Of a DNA stretch of 48,523 bases, positions 17,553-25,353 are shown piece by piece. The notes beneath the pieces were generated by a model. That model was not told the DNA's origin. It searched no databases and saw only the letters and a program-made list of their open reading frames with translations. Each line of letters begins with the position of its first letter. Position 1 is the first letter of the stretch. The DNA lies in NCBI RefSeq assembly GCF_018780385.1, contig NZ_JADMJO010000010.1:1-48523 (forward strand). Reading direction: 5' to 3'. The position numbers and the translations under genes are program-made. Source of the stretch: Hydrogenophaga sp. GTDB lineage: Bacteria; Pseudomonadota; Gammaproteobacteria; Burkholderiales; Burkholderiaceae_C.

Positions 17553-18854
17553 CTAGGCGAAGTGCCCATGCAGATACCACGCGGGGGTTTCTTCCAGCCG
17601 GGTCTGGAAGATCCACAACACCCCCGCCTTCGCCGACAGCGCGACCCAGTAGTCCCGCACCACGTTGCGCGTGGTGCCCACATCGTCCACCCGGTCCCAC
17701 CAGCCGCCCTCCACCCGCTGCGGGCCGGCGAGCAGTTGCAGTTCGCCCTGGTAGATCGGCCGGTTGCCGCGCACCAGCAGCTTCAGCGGCTCGGGCAGCA
17801 CGAAGGTGGGTTGCGGCAGGCCGGTGTCGGGCACTGGCTTGCGCGGCAGCGGCTCGGGCGCGCTCTGCCAGCGGCACATCCATTCCTGGCGATGGTCGGG
17901 CAGCACCACCGGGCGCAGCACGCGCCCGGGTCCCAGGCGCGCGGCCAGCCGCTCCAGCACCAGGTGCAGCGTCTCGCCCTGGCGCACGGTGTCGGGCAGC
18001 AGCGAGGCGCTCACCTCGTGCAGTGGGTGCACCTCGGTGGCCAGCAGTTGCAGGTCGCCCACGGGGGCGAGCAGTTGCACATGGGCCAGGTGCTCGGCGA
18101 GCAAGCGGCAGAGGTGTTCGGTGTCGCGCGTGGGCTCGGCCGTGCGCACCGTGATCTCGCCGCCCTCGCCCGCGTCGCGCGCACGCATGGCGTCGTGCGC
18201 CCAGCGCAGCGTGAAGGCCGTGACACCCGCGCGCCGCGCCGCCAGCCAGCCGCGCATCACCAGCAGCAGGCGCCGTGCGCCCCACAGCAGGGCCGGCGCC
18301 TGCTCCACCCGCGCCATGAGCTCCAGCCGCTCGTCAAAGGACTCGGGCAGCGCCACCCACACATGGGCCTCGGGCTCGGCGCCGTAGGCCTGGTCCAGCG
18401 CCTGCAAGAGCTGCTTGTCAAACCGACGACCCACACCACCACGCGGCAGCGCGCGCACGTCGCCCAGCGTGCGGCAGCCGATGTGCGCCAGCGTGAGCTG
18501 GTGTGGGTGCACGGCGTTCAACACGACCATGGGCAAGGCATCGAGCAGCACCGGCAGCGCTTGCCTGAAACCGTTTTCAAGTCCGGCGCGCGCCAGCGCC
18601 AGCGCGGCCAGGCTGTTGGGCGCCCAGGCCACCTGGGTCACACCGACTTCCGCGCTCTCGGCCACCACGCGGTCGCGCAGCGCGCGCCGGCCACCAAACA
18701 GGCGCACGCTCGCCGCCACCTCCATGAGCACCGCGCCGTCGGCCAGCGCCACGCGGGGCGTGAACTGCAACGCCCAGGTGGCCACGGCCCGGCGCGCCGC
18801 CTCAGTGGACGGCGCGGTGGGGGCGGTCGGGAGCAGGAGTGCTGACCACAACAT
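17553..18854 (-). CDS. imuB: ImuB, inactive Y-family polymerase subunit
   Basis: A 433-residue Y-family polymerase-like protein. ImuB proteins are catalytically dead adaptors that bring ImuA and DnaE2 to the sliding clamp. In line with that, the position of the active-site SIDEAF motif reads VLMEVAASVRLFGG, lacking the paired acidic residues. The little-finger and C-terminal regions (PEPLKLLVRGNRPIYQGEL, ending ETPAWYLHGHFA) are typical of ImuB. The N-terminus before the LMEV motif is only about 45 residues, shorter than in many homologues. The start at 18854 overlaps the end of imuA by 53 bases, implying translational coupling. Confidence 0.88.
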   Translation of the reverse strand: MLWSALLLPTAPTAPSTEAARRAVATWALQFTPRVALADGAVLMEVAASVRLFGGRRALRDRVVAESAEVGVTQVAWAPNSLAALALARAGLENGFRQALPVLLDALPMVVLNAVHPHQLTLAHIGCRTLGDVRALPRGGVGRRFDKQLLQALDQAYGAEPEAHVWVALPESFDERLELMARVEQAPALLWGARRLLLVMRGWLAARRAGVTAFTLRWAHDAMRARDAGEGGEITVRTAEPTRDTEHLCRLLAEHLAHVQLLAPVGDLQLLATEVHPLHEVSASLLPDTVRQGETLHLVLERLAARLGPGRVLRPVVLPDHRQEWMCRWQSAPEPLPRKPVPDTGLPQPTFVLPEPLKLLVRGNRPIYQGELQLLAGPQRVEGGWWDRVDDVGTTRNVVRDYWVALSAKAGVLWIFQTRLEETPAWYLHGHFA

Positions 18855-19641
18855 GGTCGGCCTCTCGGGGCAACGCTGGGGGCAACAGGCGGCTGGGGAA
18901 ACGCAACCGCGGCGTGAGGATGGCGCGCAGGCCTCCGGGCACCGAGCCCAGGCGCAGCGTGCCTTCAAGCGGCGGGCCCTTGCGTTTGAAGATGTCCAGG
19001 TGCAGTTCCCAATCAAGCCCCACGCGGGCCTGCAGCCGCAACGGCGCGGCCGACGATTCGCGCGCCGCCGCGCTGGGCCGGCAGAGAAACACCGGACCTT
19101 CACAGCTGGCGGCCAGCACCTGCAGGCGGCGCACCTGCTCGGCGCGCGCCTGCGGCAGCCACACCACCAGCGCACCGCAGGCGTTGGCCTTGATCAGTTG
19201 TTCGGCCGACCACAGGCGCTCTGCGGCCGTGTCGGCCCGCACCCACACCAGATGGCGCTCGTCGATGCCCTCGAAGCGCAGGCCCGGCAGGTGCGGCGCC
19301 TTGGGCGGGCCCACCACCACCACCGCGCGGCCGGCGGCACACACCTGGCGCAGCGCGGGCCCGAGCAGGCGCCACTCCAGCATGCCGCTTTGCGACGCGA
19401 GGATTTCAATGACGCCGTGGCACGGCCAGCCGCCGCCAGGCAACTGCGCGTCCAGCACCTCGAAGCCACTGGCCAGCACGGCCGAGACCGGGCCGCCGAG
19501 CTGATCGCCGCGCCAGATGGCTGCGGCCACGGCCATGGGCAATTCACCGGGCAGGCGGGCCGGCCGCGGTGGCCGGGGGGAAGGTGACGGCATGAAGGCG
19601 GAAGACAGATCGTCCTCCTGCCAGTCGAGGGCGGGATGCAT
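18802..19641 (-). CDS. imuA: ImuA, SOS mutagenesis RecA-like accessory protein
   Basis: About 279 residues. ImuA is a RecA/SulA-like protein that works with ImuB and DnaE2 in damage-induced mutagenesis. The family signature GFEVLDAQLPGGGWPCHGVIEIL is present, followed by a RecA-like core (AVVVVGPPKAPHLPGL, ALVVWLPQA). The frame is open to 19713, but that extension would translate through the LexA box at 19680-19699, so the ATG at 19641 (MHPALDWQ) is chosen; another Met 16 codons further in is possible. It is the first gene of the cassette. Confidence 0.87.
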   Translation of the reverse strand: MHPALDWQEDDLSSAFMPSPSPRPPRPARLPGELPMAVAAAIWRGDQLGGPVSAVLASGFEVLDAQLPGGGWPCHGVIEILASQSGMLEWRLLGPALRQVCAAGRAVVVVGPPKAPHLPGLRFEGIDERHLVWVRADTAAERLWSAEQLIKANACGALVVWLPQARAEQVRRLQVLAASCEGPVFLCRPSAAARESSAAPLRLQARVGLDWELHLDIFKRKGPPLEGTLRLGSVPGGLRAILTPRLRFPSRLLPPALPREADHVVVSTPAPDRPHRAVH

Positions 19642-19679
19642 GGCGGGGTGTTCGGGTGGGGTTTGAGAGATCAAACAAA

Positions 19680-19699
19680 TACTGTATGCACGTACAGTA
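19680..19699 (-). promoter_or_regulatory. LexA box (SOS operator)
   Basis: TACTGTATGCACGTACAGTA fits CTGT-N8-ACAG perfectly, including the flanking TA on both sides, the consensus for LexA of gamma- and betaproteobacteria. It lies 39-58 bases upstream of the imuA start and is the only such box seen in the window, so it should control the whole imuA-imuB-dnaE2 unit. Confidence 0.92.
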
Positions 19700-19737
19700 T
19701 ATGAAAGACCCACCCGTGTCCAGCGGTGGCTCCCCGC

Positions 19738-19980
19738 TCAGCGCCCGGACTCCAATGTGGCCTCGAACAGCGCCAGCTCCTCCTCCAGCGTCCCTCGGCT
19801 GCGAAAGTGCCGGTTGGCGTTGCCGTACCAGTACTCCGCGTCCTCCAGATCACCCTCCTGGATGTGCAGGATGCCGTGCAGCCAGGCGGCCAGCGGCGAT
19901 CCGTCGTCCTGAACGAGGTCGTGCGCCTCCTTCCAGTGTCCCTGGCGCATGAGGTCCACGATGTGACGCAGGGTGACCAT
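19738..19980 (-). CDS. Conserved small protein, TPR-like
   Basis: An 80-residue cytosolic protein with no recognised name. It is predicted largely helical, with a pattern resembling a single TPR-type hairpin (HWKEAHDLVQDDGSPLAAWLHGILHIQEGDLEDAEYWYGNA). A GTG one codon upstream (19983) is an alternative start. It follows the NTF2-like gene by nine bases and is the last gene of a four-gene operon. Related short proteins occur in many proteobacteria, but I know of no function. Confidence 0.7.
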   Translation of the reverse strand: MVTLRHIVDLMRQGHWKEAHDLVQDDGSPLAAWLHGILHIQEGDLEDAEYWYGNANRHFRSRGTLEEELALFEATLESGR

Positions 19981-19989
19981 CACTCGCCT

Positions 19990-20385
19990 TCAGGCACCCT
20001 GGATCGCCAACTGCACCTTGTGGCTGTCCACGTACTGTTCCATGGTGGCGATCTTGCCATCCTGGATGCGGTAGAGATGCGCAAACGTCGCCGTCATGGC
20101 TTTGCCCGTTGCCCGGTAGGTGCCGGAGTAGACGCCGAAGGCGGCCACCCGGTCGCCATCGGCCAGGTAGGTGTGGACCTTGGCCTGGTAGCCCTCCCAT
20201 TCGGTCGCCAGGCGCTTGAACACGCCGGCGACGATGGCCTCGGGTCCGATGTAGGTCCCGGCATAAGGGAAGCCGGCGGCCTCGGTCCAGCTGGCGTCGG
20301 GCGCCAGCACGGCCAGCAGGTTCCTGCCGTTTTCCTCCGACGGGCCTTCGTAGGTCGAGCGGATGATGTCCAGGTTGGTCGGCAT
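19990..20385 (-). CDS. NTF2-like/SnoaL-type protein
   Basis: A 131-residue protein with the cone-shaped NTF2-like fold pattern: an N-terminal helix (NLDIIRSTYEG), the loop PDASWTEAAGFPYAGTYIGPEAIV, then strands ending THLYR-type HLYRIQDGKIATMEQYVDS. SnoaL-like members include isomerases, hydrolases and many of unknown role. It starts five bases after the stop of the MBL-fold gene, consistent with one transcript. The substrate is unknown. Confidence 0.82.
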   Translation of the reverse strand: MPTNLDIIRSTYEGPSEENGRNLLAVLAPDASWTEAAGFPYAGTYIGPEAIVAGVFKRLATEWEGYQAKVHTYLADGDRVAAFGVYSGTYRATGKAMTATFAHLYRIQDGKIATMEQYVDSHKVQLAIQGA

Positions 20386-20390
20386 CGCGA

Positions 20391-21287
20391 TCAACCCCAC
20401 TTCATCTCGCCCTTGGCCACCTTGGCGCCGATCTGCAGCGCAGGGGCCAGGCCGGCGTCGGGGTAGCGTTTGGTCATCGCGGCGATCAGGGCGGCAGCGT
20501 CCACGGCTTTGGCCAGTTCTTCTTCGAAGGCGAGCAGGTAGCTGCGGGTGTAGGCGATGGCGGAGACATCCAGCGCACCCTTGACGGCCATGTGCCCCGG
20601 CACAACCACGGCGGGCTTGCGCGCGGCCATCGAGTCCAGCGTCTTGATCCACGCCGCGCGGGCTTGTGGCGTGGGGGTGTCGGCGGTCCAGACGTGCAGA
20701 TCCGAGAACACCACGCCACCGAACACGGCGTTCAGCGACGGCACCCACAGGTAGCGGCGGTTCTCCAGTCCAGCGGCGTCCACGATCTCGATGGTGTGGC
20801 CTTCCAGACTCAGCGAGGCGCCATCGAAGGCTTCGGGGAAAACGATGTCCGAGAGCTGTTGCGGGCCGTTCTCCTTCAACTGCGGCGCCCACGTGGCGAT
20901 CTTCTTTTCCACGTTGCCCTTGATGGCCGTGATCGTGGCGGACGCCGCGATCACCTTGGCCGCCGGGAAGGCCGCCTTGATGGGGCCCAGGCTGAAGTAG
21001 TAGTCCGGATCGCTCTGGCTGATGTAGATCGTGGTCAGCGTCTTGCCGGAGGCCTTGATGGCCTCGGCCACGGCGCGGCCGTCGGGCAGGGAGAAGCCGG
21101 CATCGATGAGGATGGCTTCCCTGGCGCCGGACAGCAGCACCGGCGCGCGGAAGAAGCCGCGCTCGCCGGCGGGGAAGTGCTGCCATTGCAGCGGGGTGGC
21201 GGCCAGGGCGCTGGCGCCGGTGCCGGCGAGTGCTGAGGCAGCACCAGCTGCGGCGGCGGTTTGAACGAAGTCTCTGCGAGTCATCAT
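20391..21287 (-). CDS. Tat-exported MBL-fold protein with degenerate metal site
   Basis: A 298-residue metallo-beta-lactamase-fold protein carrying a twin-arginine signal (MMTRRDFVQTAAAAG, then ASALA). An AAGGAAG ribosome site supports the start at 21287. The zinc-binding HxHxDH region reads YISQSDPDYYFS, so the usual histidines are replaced by Gln, Asp and Tyr while the central Asp remains; later metal-site residues such as the His of VVPGHM are kept. It may bind metal differently or have lost hydrolase activity. It lies in an operon after a DsbA-like protein and before an NTF2-like protein, divergent from a LysR regulator. Confidence 0.82.
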   Translation of the reverse strand: MMTRRDFVQTAAAAGAASALAGTGASALAATPLQWQHFPAGERGFFRAPVLLSGAREAILIDAGFSLPDGRAVAEAIKASGKTLTTIYISQSDPDYYFSLGPIKAAFPAAKVIAASATITAIKGNVEKKIATWAPQLKENGPQQLSDIVFPEAFDGASLSLEGHTIEIVDAAGLENRRYLWVPSLNAVFGGVVFSDLHVWTADTPTPQARAAWIKTLDSMAARKPAVVVPGHMAVKGALDVSAIAYTRSYLLAFEEELAKAVDAAALIAAMTKRYPDAGLAPALQIGAKVAKGEMKWG

Positions 21288-21366
21288 GGTCTTCCTTGTG
21301 TGAGGTGGAGTGAGGTGAAGTGATTCAGCGAACGGGGAAAGCGGTGAAGGGCCAGCGAGCCAGCCC

Positions 21367-22005
21367 TCAGGCGGTGGCGAACTGGTCCACGAAGGCCTGG
21401 GGATCCGAATAGACCGAGCCGGCGGGCAACAGCTCGCGACGCCCGTCCTCCTCCAGGATGAAGGTGGGCACGCCGCGCGCACCGAACGTCTGCAGCAGGG
21501 CCTGCGCCTGGTCGATGCGTGCGCGGTTGGCCTGGAGCAGTGCCGCGTCGGGCATGGCCATCCGCGCTGCGGCTCGATCCAGACCGAGCGCTTTCAACAC
21601 CGTGGCCAGCGTGTCCGCTCGCGTGACGTCCAGGCCATCGACGTAGCGGGCGCGCTGGATGACCTTGAGCGCATCCAGTTCGCGCTGCGGCGCCGTCAGC
21701 GCGACGGCGCTCAGGGCCACGGTGGCGGGACCGCTGTCGAACACCTGCTGGCGATCGGCCAGCACCTCGCTGCGGTAGCGATCGCTGAAGGTCTGGCCCG
21801 TCAGGCTCGCGATGCGCTGGTCATTGGCCCACGCGTAACTCGCGAAGTCCTCGTCCATCGATCGCGCGCCCTCGCCGCAGAACAGGCCGCTGGGCAACAG
21901 GCGCAACTGGATCCCGGGGTTCCTGGACAGGGCCGACACCGTGGCGCTGGCGCCGTAGCACCAGCCGCACAGGGGGTCAAAAACATAGTGGAGGGTCTTG
22001 CTCAT
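21367..22005 (-). CDS. DsbA family thioredoxin-fold protein
   Basis: A 212-residue protein with CGWC at residues 13-16 directly after the first strand (LHYVFDPLCGWCYG), a helical insert and a cis-proline loop (ARGVPTFIL). This is the pattern of cytosolic DsbA/FrnE-like oxidoreductases; there is no signal peptide. The start at 22005 is backed by AAGGTG upstream. It is the first gene of the operon with the MBL-fold, NTF2-like and small proteins (79-base gap to the next gene), divergent from a LysR gene 80 bases away, which probably controls it. Confidence 0.85.
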   Translation of the reverse strand: MSKTLHYVFDPLCGWCYGASATVSALSRNPGIQLRLLPSGLFCGEGARSMDEDFASYAWANDQRIASLTGQTFSDRYRSEVLADRQQVFDSGPATVALSAVALTAPQRELDALKVIQRARYVDGLDVTRADTLATVLKALGLDRAAARMAMPDAALLQANRARIDQAQALLQTFGARGVPTFILEEDGRRELLPAGSVYSDPQAFVDQFATA

Positions 22006-22085
22006 GGGGCACCTTCGGTGGTTCGATGGCACGACTTTAGGCAAGAAGCATTGACAAATAAAGTCCGATGAAATAGATACACCGT

Positions 22086-23027
22086 ATGTCAAAAGCAAAC
22101 AATAACAATGAGCCGGTCCTCGGCAACTTCGCCAACCTCAAGCGGTTGGCGTACTTCGCCGCGGTGGTGGAAACGGGGTCGTTCACGGCCGCGGCCGATC
22201 GCATGGGCATCACCAAGGCCGTGGTCAGCCAGCAGGTGGCGCGGCTGGAGGGTGATTTCCGAACCACGCTGCTGACGCGCACCACACGCAAGGTGCTGCC
22301 GACAGAGGCGGGCAAGGCCTTCTACCAGCGCTGCGCGCTGATCCTGCGCGAGGCGGGCGACGCCTTCGACGAACTGGCCGAAACGGCGGAAGAACCCGCC
22401 GGGACCCTTCGGCTCACCGCGCCGCTGGACTATGGCATCAGCACCCTGGTGCCTGCGATCGCGGCCTTCACACAGCAACACCGCCAATGCAAGGTGGACG
22501 CCATCTTCACCGACCAGTCACTGGACCTGATGTCCGGCCAGGTGGAGCTGGCCATCCGCGTGGGCTGGTTGACGGAACTGCACTTGCAGGCGCGGCAGAT
22601 CGGCACGTTCAGACAACTTCTGGTTGCGGCGCCGAGCTGGCGGGAGCGGGTGGCGCGGCTGGCCGGACCCGAAGACATCGCCACGCTGCCGTTCGTGGCC
22701 AACACCGCCTTGCGCGATCACTCGAACTGGAGCTTCAAGCGCACTGAAACCCAGCAGCGCCAGGTGCGTGTGCACCCCCTCATTTTTCTGGACGCGACAC
22801 TCGCCGTTCGCGAGGCCGTGCGGGAGGGGGTCGGGCTGTCGGTGCTCCCGGACTTCGCCATCGCGAACGATCTGGCCACGGGACGGCTCATCCAGGTGTT
22901 GCCGCACTGGGGTCTGCCGTCGGGCGGCATCCATGCCGTGTTTCCAACGTCACGCTTTCGGCCGGCGAAGGTGCGGGCCTTCGTTGACTTGCTGGTGGAG
23001 CGCGTGAGGATGTCCGCAGCGGATTGA
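22086..23027 (+). CDS. LysR family transcriptional regulator
   Basis: A 313-residue LysR-type regulator. The N-terminal winged helix-turn-helix (FAAVVETGSFTAAADRMGITKAVVSQQVARLE) lies at about residues 24-56, followed by a linker helix and a periplasmic-binding-like effector domain (GTLRLTAPLDYG, AIRVGWL, GVGLSVLPDFAI). The pattern fits the large CrgA/AaeR-like subgroup. It is divergent from the DsbA/MBL/NTF2 operon, the usual arrangement for a LysR regulator and its target. The inducer is unknown. Confidence 0.9.
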   Translation: MSKANNNNEPVLGNFANLKRLAYFAAVVETGSFTAAADRMGITKAVVSQQVARLEGDFRTTLLTRTTRKVLPTEAGKAFYQRCALILREAGDAFDELAETAEEPAGTLRLTAPLDYGISTLVPAIAAFTQQHRQCKVDAIFTDQSLDLMSGQVELAIRVGWLTELHLQARQIGTFRQLLVAAPSWRERVARLAGPEDIATLPFVANTALRDHSNWSFKRTETQQRQVRVHPLIFLDATLAVREAVREGVGLSVLPDFAIANDLATGRLIQVLPHWGLPSGGIHAVFPTSRFRPAKVRAFVDLLVERVRMSAAD

Positions 23028-23053
23028 GCCGACCCTGTCTATGCCCCGCGGAT

Positions 23054-24040
23054 TCAGTCGATCACGACTTTTGCTTCCCTCACCAGCTTGCCGAATTTTT
23101 CGGTCTCGCTGGCAATCTGCTGAGCCATCTGGGCGCTGGTGTCGCCAATCGGCTCGGCACCAATCTCCGCCATGCGGCCGCGGAACTCGGGCGACTGGAT
23201 CACCTTGACCATCTCGGTGTTGAGGCGGGTCACGATGTCCTGGGGAGTGGCGGCCGGAGCCAACACGCCAAACCACGTGCCGATGTTGAAGCCCCTGAGG
23301 CCAGCCTCTTCCAGGGTGGGCACGTCGGGCAGGGCCGCCGAGCGCTTGGCCGTGGTCACCGCGAGCGCTCGCAGCTTGCCCGCCTTGATGTGCGACAGCA
23401 CGGGCGTGATGGTGTCGAAACTCATCATGATCTGACCGCCCAGCAGGTCGGTCGACAAGGGGCCGCTGCCTTTGTACGGGATGTGGATCACGTCGGTGCC
23501 GGTCTGGTTCTGGAACTGGGTACCGATCAGGTGTTGTGCCGTGCCGTTGCCGTTGGAGCCATAGGCCAGCTTGCCAGGGCTGGCCTTGAGCAGCGTCACC
23601 AGTTCGTTCACGTTCTTCGCCGGCGTGCTGGCGTTGACCACCAGCACGTTGGGCACGAGGGCCACGGTGGTGATGGGGGCCAGGTCTTTGGAGAAGTCGT
23701 ACGGCAGCTTCTTGTAGACGCTGGACGCAATGGTGTGGTGCACCGCACCCATCAGCAGCGTGTGACCGTCGGGCTTGGCCTTGGCCACAAAGTCGGCGCC
23801 GATGGTCGCACCTGCGCCGGGCTTGCTTTCCACCACCACCGGCTGACCCAGGCTTTGCGAAAGTTTGTCTGCCAGCGCACGGGCCAGCACATCGGTGGTG
23901 CCGCCCGCCGCGAACGGCACGATCAGGGAGATCGGCCGGGTGGGCCAGCTCTGGGCCAAGGCACTGGTGCCAGCCACGGCGAGGCTCAGTGCGAGGGCTT
24001 GCACGACACGGCGACGGTTGAGGGAATGAATGGCTTGCAT
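23054..24040 (-). CDS. Bug-type tripartite tricarboxylate receptor
   Basis: A 328-residue periplasmic solute-binding protein of the TctC/Bug family. The signal peptide ends at ALAQ and the mature protein begins SWPTRPISLIVPFAAGGTTDVLAR, the family signature. The start at 24040 has a GGAGACA ribosome site; an extended frame upstream lacks support. No TctA or TctB membrane genes are nearby, as is common for Bug proteins in Burkholderiales. It lies 104 bases downstream of a tartrate/malate dehydrogenase gene on the same strand, so its ligand may be a C4 hydroxy-dicarboxylate; that is inference from context. Confidence 0.88.
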   Translation of the reverse strand: MQAIHSLNRRRVVQALALSLAVAGTSALAQSWPTRPISLIVPFAAGGTTDVLARALADKLSQSLGQPVVVESKPGAGATIGADFVAKAKPDGHTLLMGAVHHTIASSVYKKLPYDFSKDLAPITTVALVPNVLVVNASTPAKNVNELVTLLKASPGKLAYGSNGNGTAQHLIGTQFQNQTGTDVIHIPYKGSGPLSTDLLGGQIMMSFDTITPVLSHIKAGKLRALAVTTAKRSAALPDVPTLEEAGLRGFNIGTWFGVLAPAATPQDIVTRLNTEMVKVIQSPEFRGRMAEIGAEPIGDTSAQMAQQIASETEKFGKLVREAKVVID

Positions 24041-24144
24041 GCTTGTCTCCAAAAACGGCGCGGTCTGCGCTCTGATGAACCGGACTCTGCGATCCGGTGG
24101 GGTCGCCGAATCACTTGGAAAGTGCATCCGGCATGAACGTCAGG

Positions 24145-25236
24145 TCAGGCGGCCAGGCGTTGTTGATGGCTCACGCAGACGAGATCGCACACCGCCTGGG
24201 TCACCTGCGCCGTGGTGGCCCGGCCACCCAGGTCGCCGGTGTGCAGCGCGGGGTTGGCGGTGACTTGTTCGATGGCGCTCATCAGGCGCCGGGCAGCGTC
24301 CATCTCGCCCAGGTGTTCGAGCAACATGACACAGCTCCAGAAGGTGCCGATCGGGTTGGCCAGGCCCTTGCCCATGATGTCGAACGCCGAACCGTGGATG
24401 GGCTCGAACATGCTGGGGTAGCGGCGCTCCGGGTCGATGTTGCCGGTGGGCGCTATGCCCAGGCTGCCCGCCAGCGCGGCGGCCAGATCGGAGAGGATGT
24501 CGGCGTGCAGGTTGGTGGCCACGATGGTGTCCAGAGTGGCCGGGCGGTTCACCATGCGGGCGGTGGCGGCGTCCACGATTTCCTTGTCCCACTTCACGCC
24601 GGGGAACTCCCGGGAAATCTCCAGCGCGATCTCGTCCCACATCACCATCGCGTGGCGCTGGGCGTTGCTCTTGGTGATCACGGTCAACAATTTTCGGGGC
24701 CGCGATTGCGCCAGCTTGAAGGCAAAGCGCATGACGCGCTCCACCCCCACGCGGGTCATCATGGTCACGTCGGTCGCGGCTTCAATGGGGTGGCCCTGGT
24801 GAACCCGGCCGCCCACGCCGGAGTACTCGCCTTCGGAGTTCTCGCGCACGATGATCCAGTTCAGGTCTTCGGGCTTGCAACGCTTGAGTGGTGCGTCGAT
24901 GCCGGGCAGGATGCGCGTGGGGCGCACGTTGGCGTATTGGTCGAAGCCCTGGCAGATTTTCAGGCGCAGGCCCCACAGGGTGATGTGGTCAGGGATGTCC
25001 GGGTCGCCCGCGGAGCCGAACAGGATGGCGTCCTTGTTGCGCAGCGCGTCCAGACCATCGGCCGGCATCATCACGCCATGTTCGCGGTAGTAGTCACCGC
25101 CCCAGTCGAAGTCCTCGAACGCAAATCGGAAGCTGCTGCCGGATGCGGCGATGGCCTCCAGCACCTGCTGGCCGGCAGGCACCACTTCCTTGCCGATGCC
25201 GTCTCCGGGAATCGTTGCGATGGCGTAGGTTTTCAT
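24145..25236 (-). CDS. ttuC: Tartrate dehydrogenase/decarboxylase or D-malate dehydrogenase
   Basis: A 363-residue member of the isocitrate/isopropylmalate dehydrogenase family. These enzymes oxidise 2-hydroxy-dicarboxylates with NAD and a divalent metal. Substrate-binding arginines lie in LRLKICQGFDQYANVRP; VRENSEGEYSGVGGR, the ITKSNAQRH lysine motif and metal-binding aspartates in TNLHADILSDLAA are in place. HGSAFDIMGKGLANPIG is the cofactor loop. The whole pattern is that of TtuC/DmlA; tartrate and D-malate cannot be separated by eye. It shares an intergenic region with a LysR gene and is followed by a Bug receptor. Confidence 0.88.
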   Translation of the reverse strand: MKTYAIATIPGDGIGKEVVPAGQQVLEAIAASGSSFRFAFEDFDWGGDYYREHGVMMPADGLDALRNKDAILFGSAGDPDIPDHITLWGLRLKICQGFDQYANVRPTRILPGIDAPLKRCKPEDLNWIIVRENSEGEYSGVGGRVHQGHPIEAATDVTMMTRVGVERVMRFAFKLAQSRPRKLLTVITKSNAQRHAMVMWDEIALEISREFPGVKWDKEIVDAATARMVNRPATLDTIVATNLHADILSDLAAALAGSLGIAPTGNIDPERRYPSMFEPIHGSAFDIMGKGLANPIGTFWSCVMLLEHLGEMDAARRLMSAIEQVTANPALHTGDLGGRATTAQVTQAVCDLVCVSHQQRLAA

Positions 25237-25299
25237 GGCTTGTCTCCTCATCGGGTGTTGGGTCAATGGAAGTGAATGTAGGTCTTGCACGGCGTGTTC

Positions 25300-25318
25300 A
25301 TTCACCGCTAAAGTGAAT
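25300..25318. promoter_or_regulatory. Inverted repeat between ttuC and lysR
   Basis: ATTCAC-N7-GTGAAT is a perfect dyad in the 117-base divergent region. A further half site AGTGAAT lies at 25271-25277, and ATTGTT-N11-AACAAT follows near 25319-25341. The set suggests binding sites for the LysR protein encoded at 25354. Confidence 0.5.
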
Positions 25319-25353
25319 CCATTGTTTACTTTCATTCAACAATTGAGACCCCT

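Noticed and set aside
18802..19713. Longer imuA starting at 19713
   Set aside because: The added N-terminus would be translated from the LexA box and promoter.
25312..25318. A third TGAATCC-like -35 element (GTGAATCC) before the LysR gene
   Set aside because: No CGTATT follows at 16 bases; the sequence is better explained as half of the ATTCAC-N7-GTGAAT dyad.
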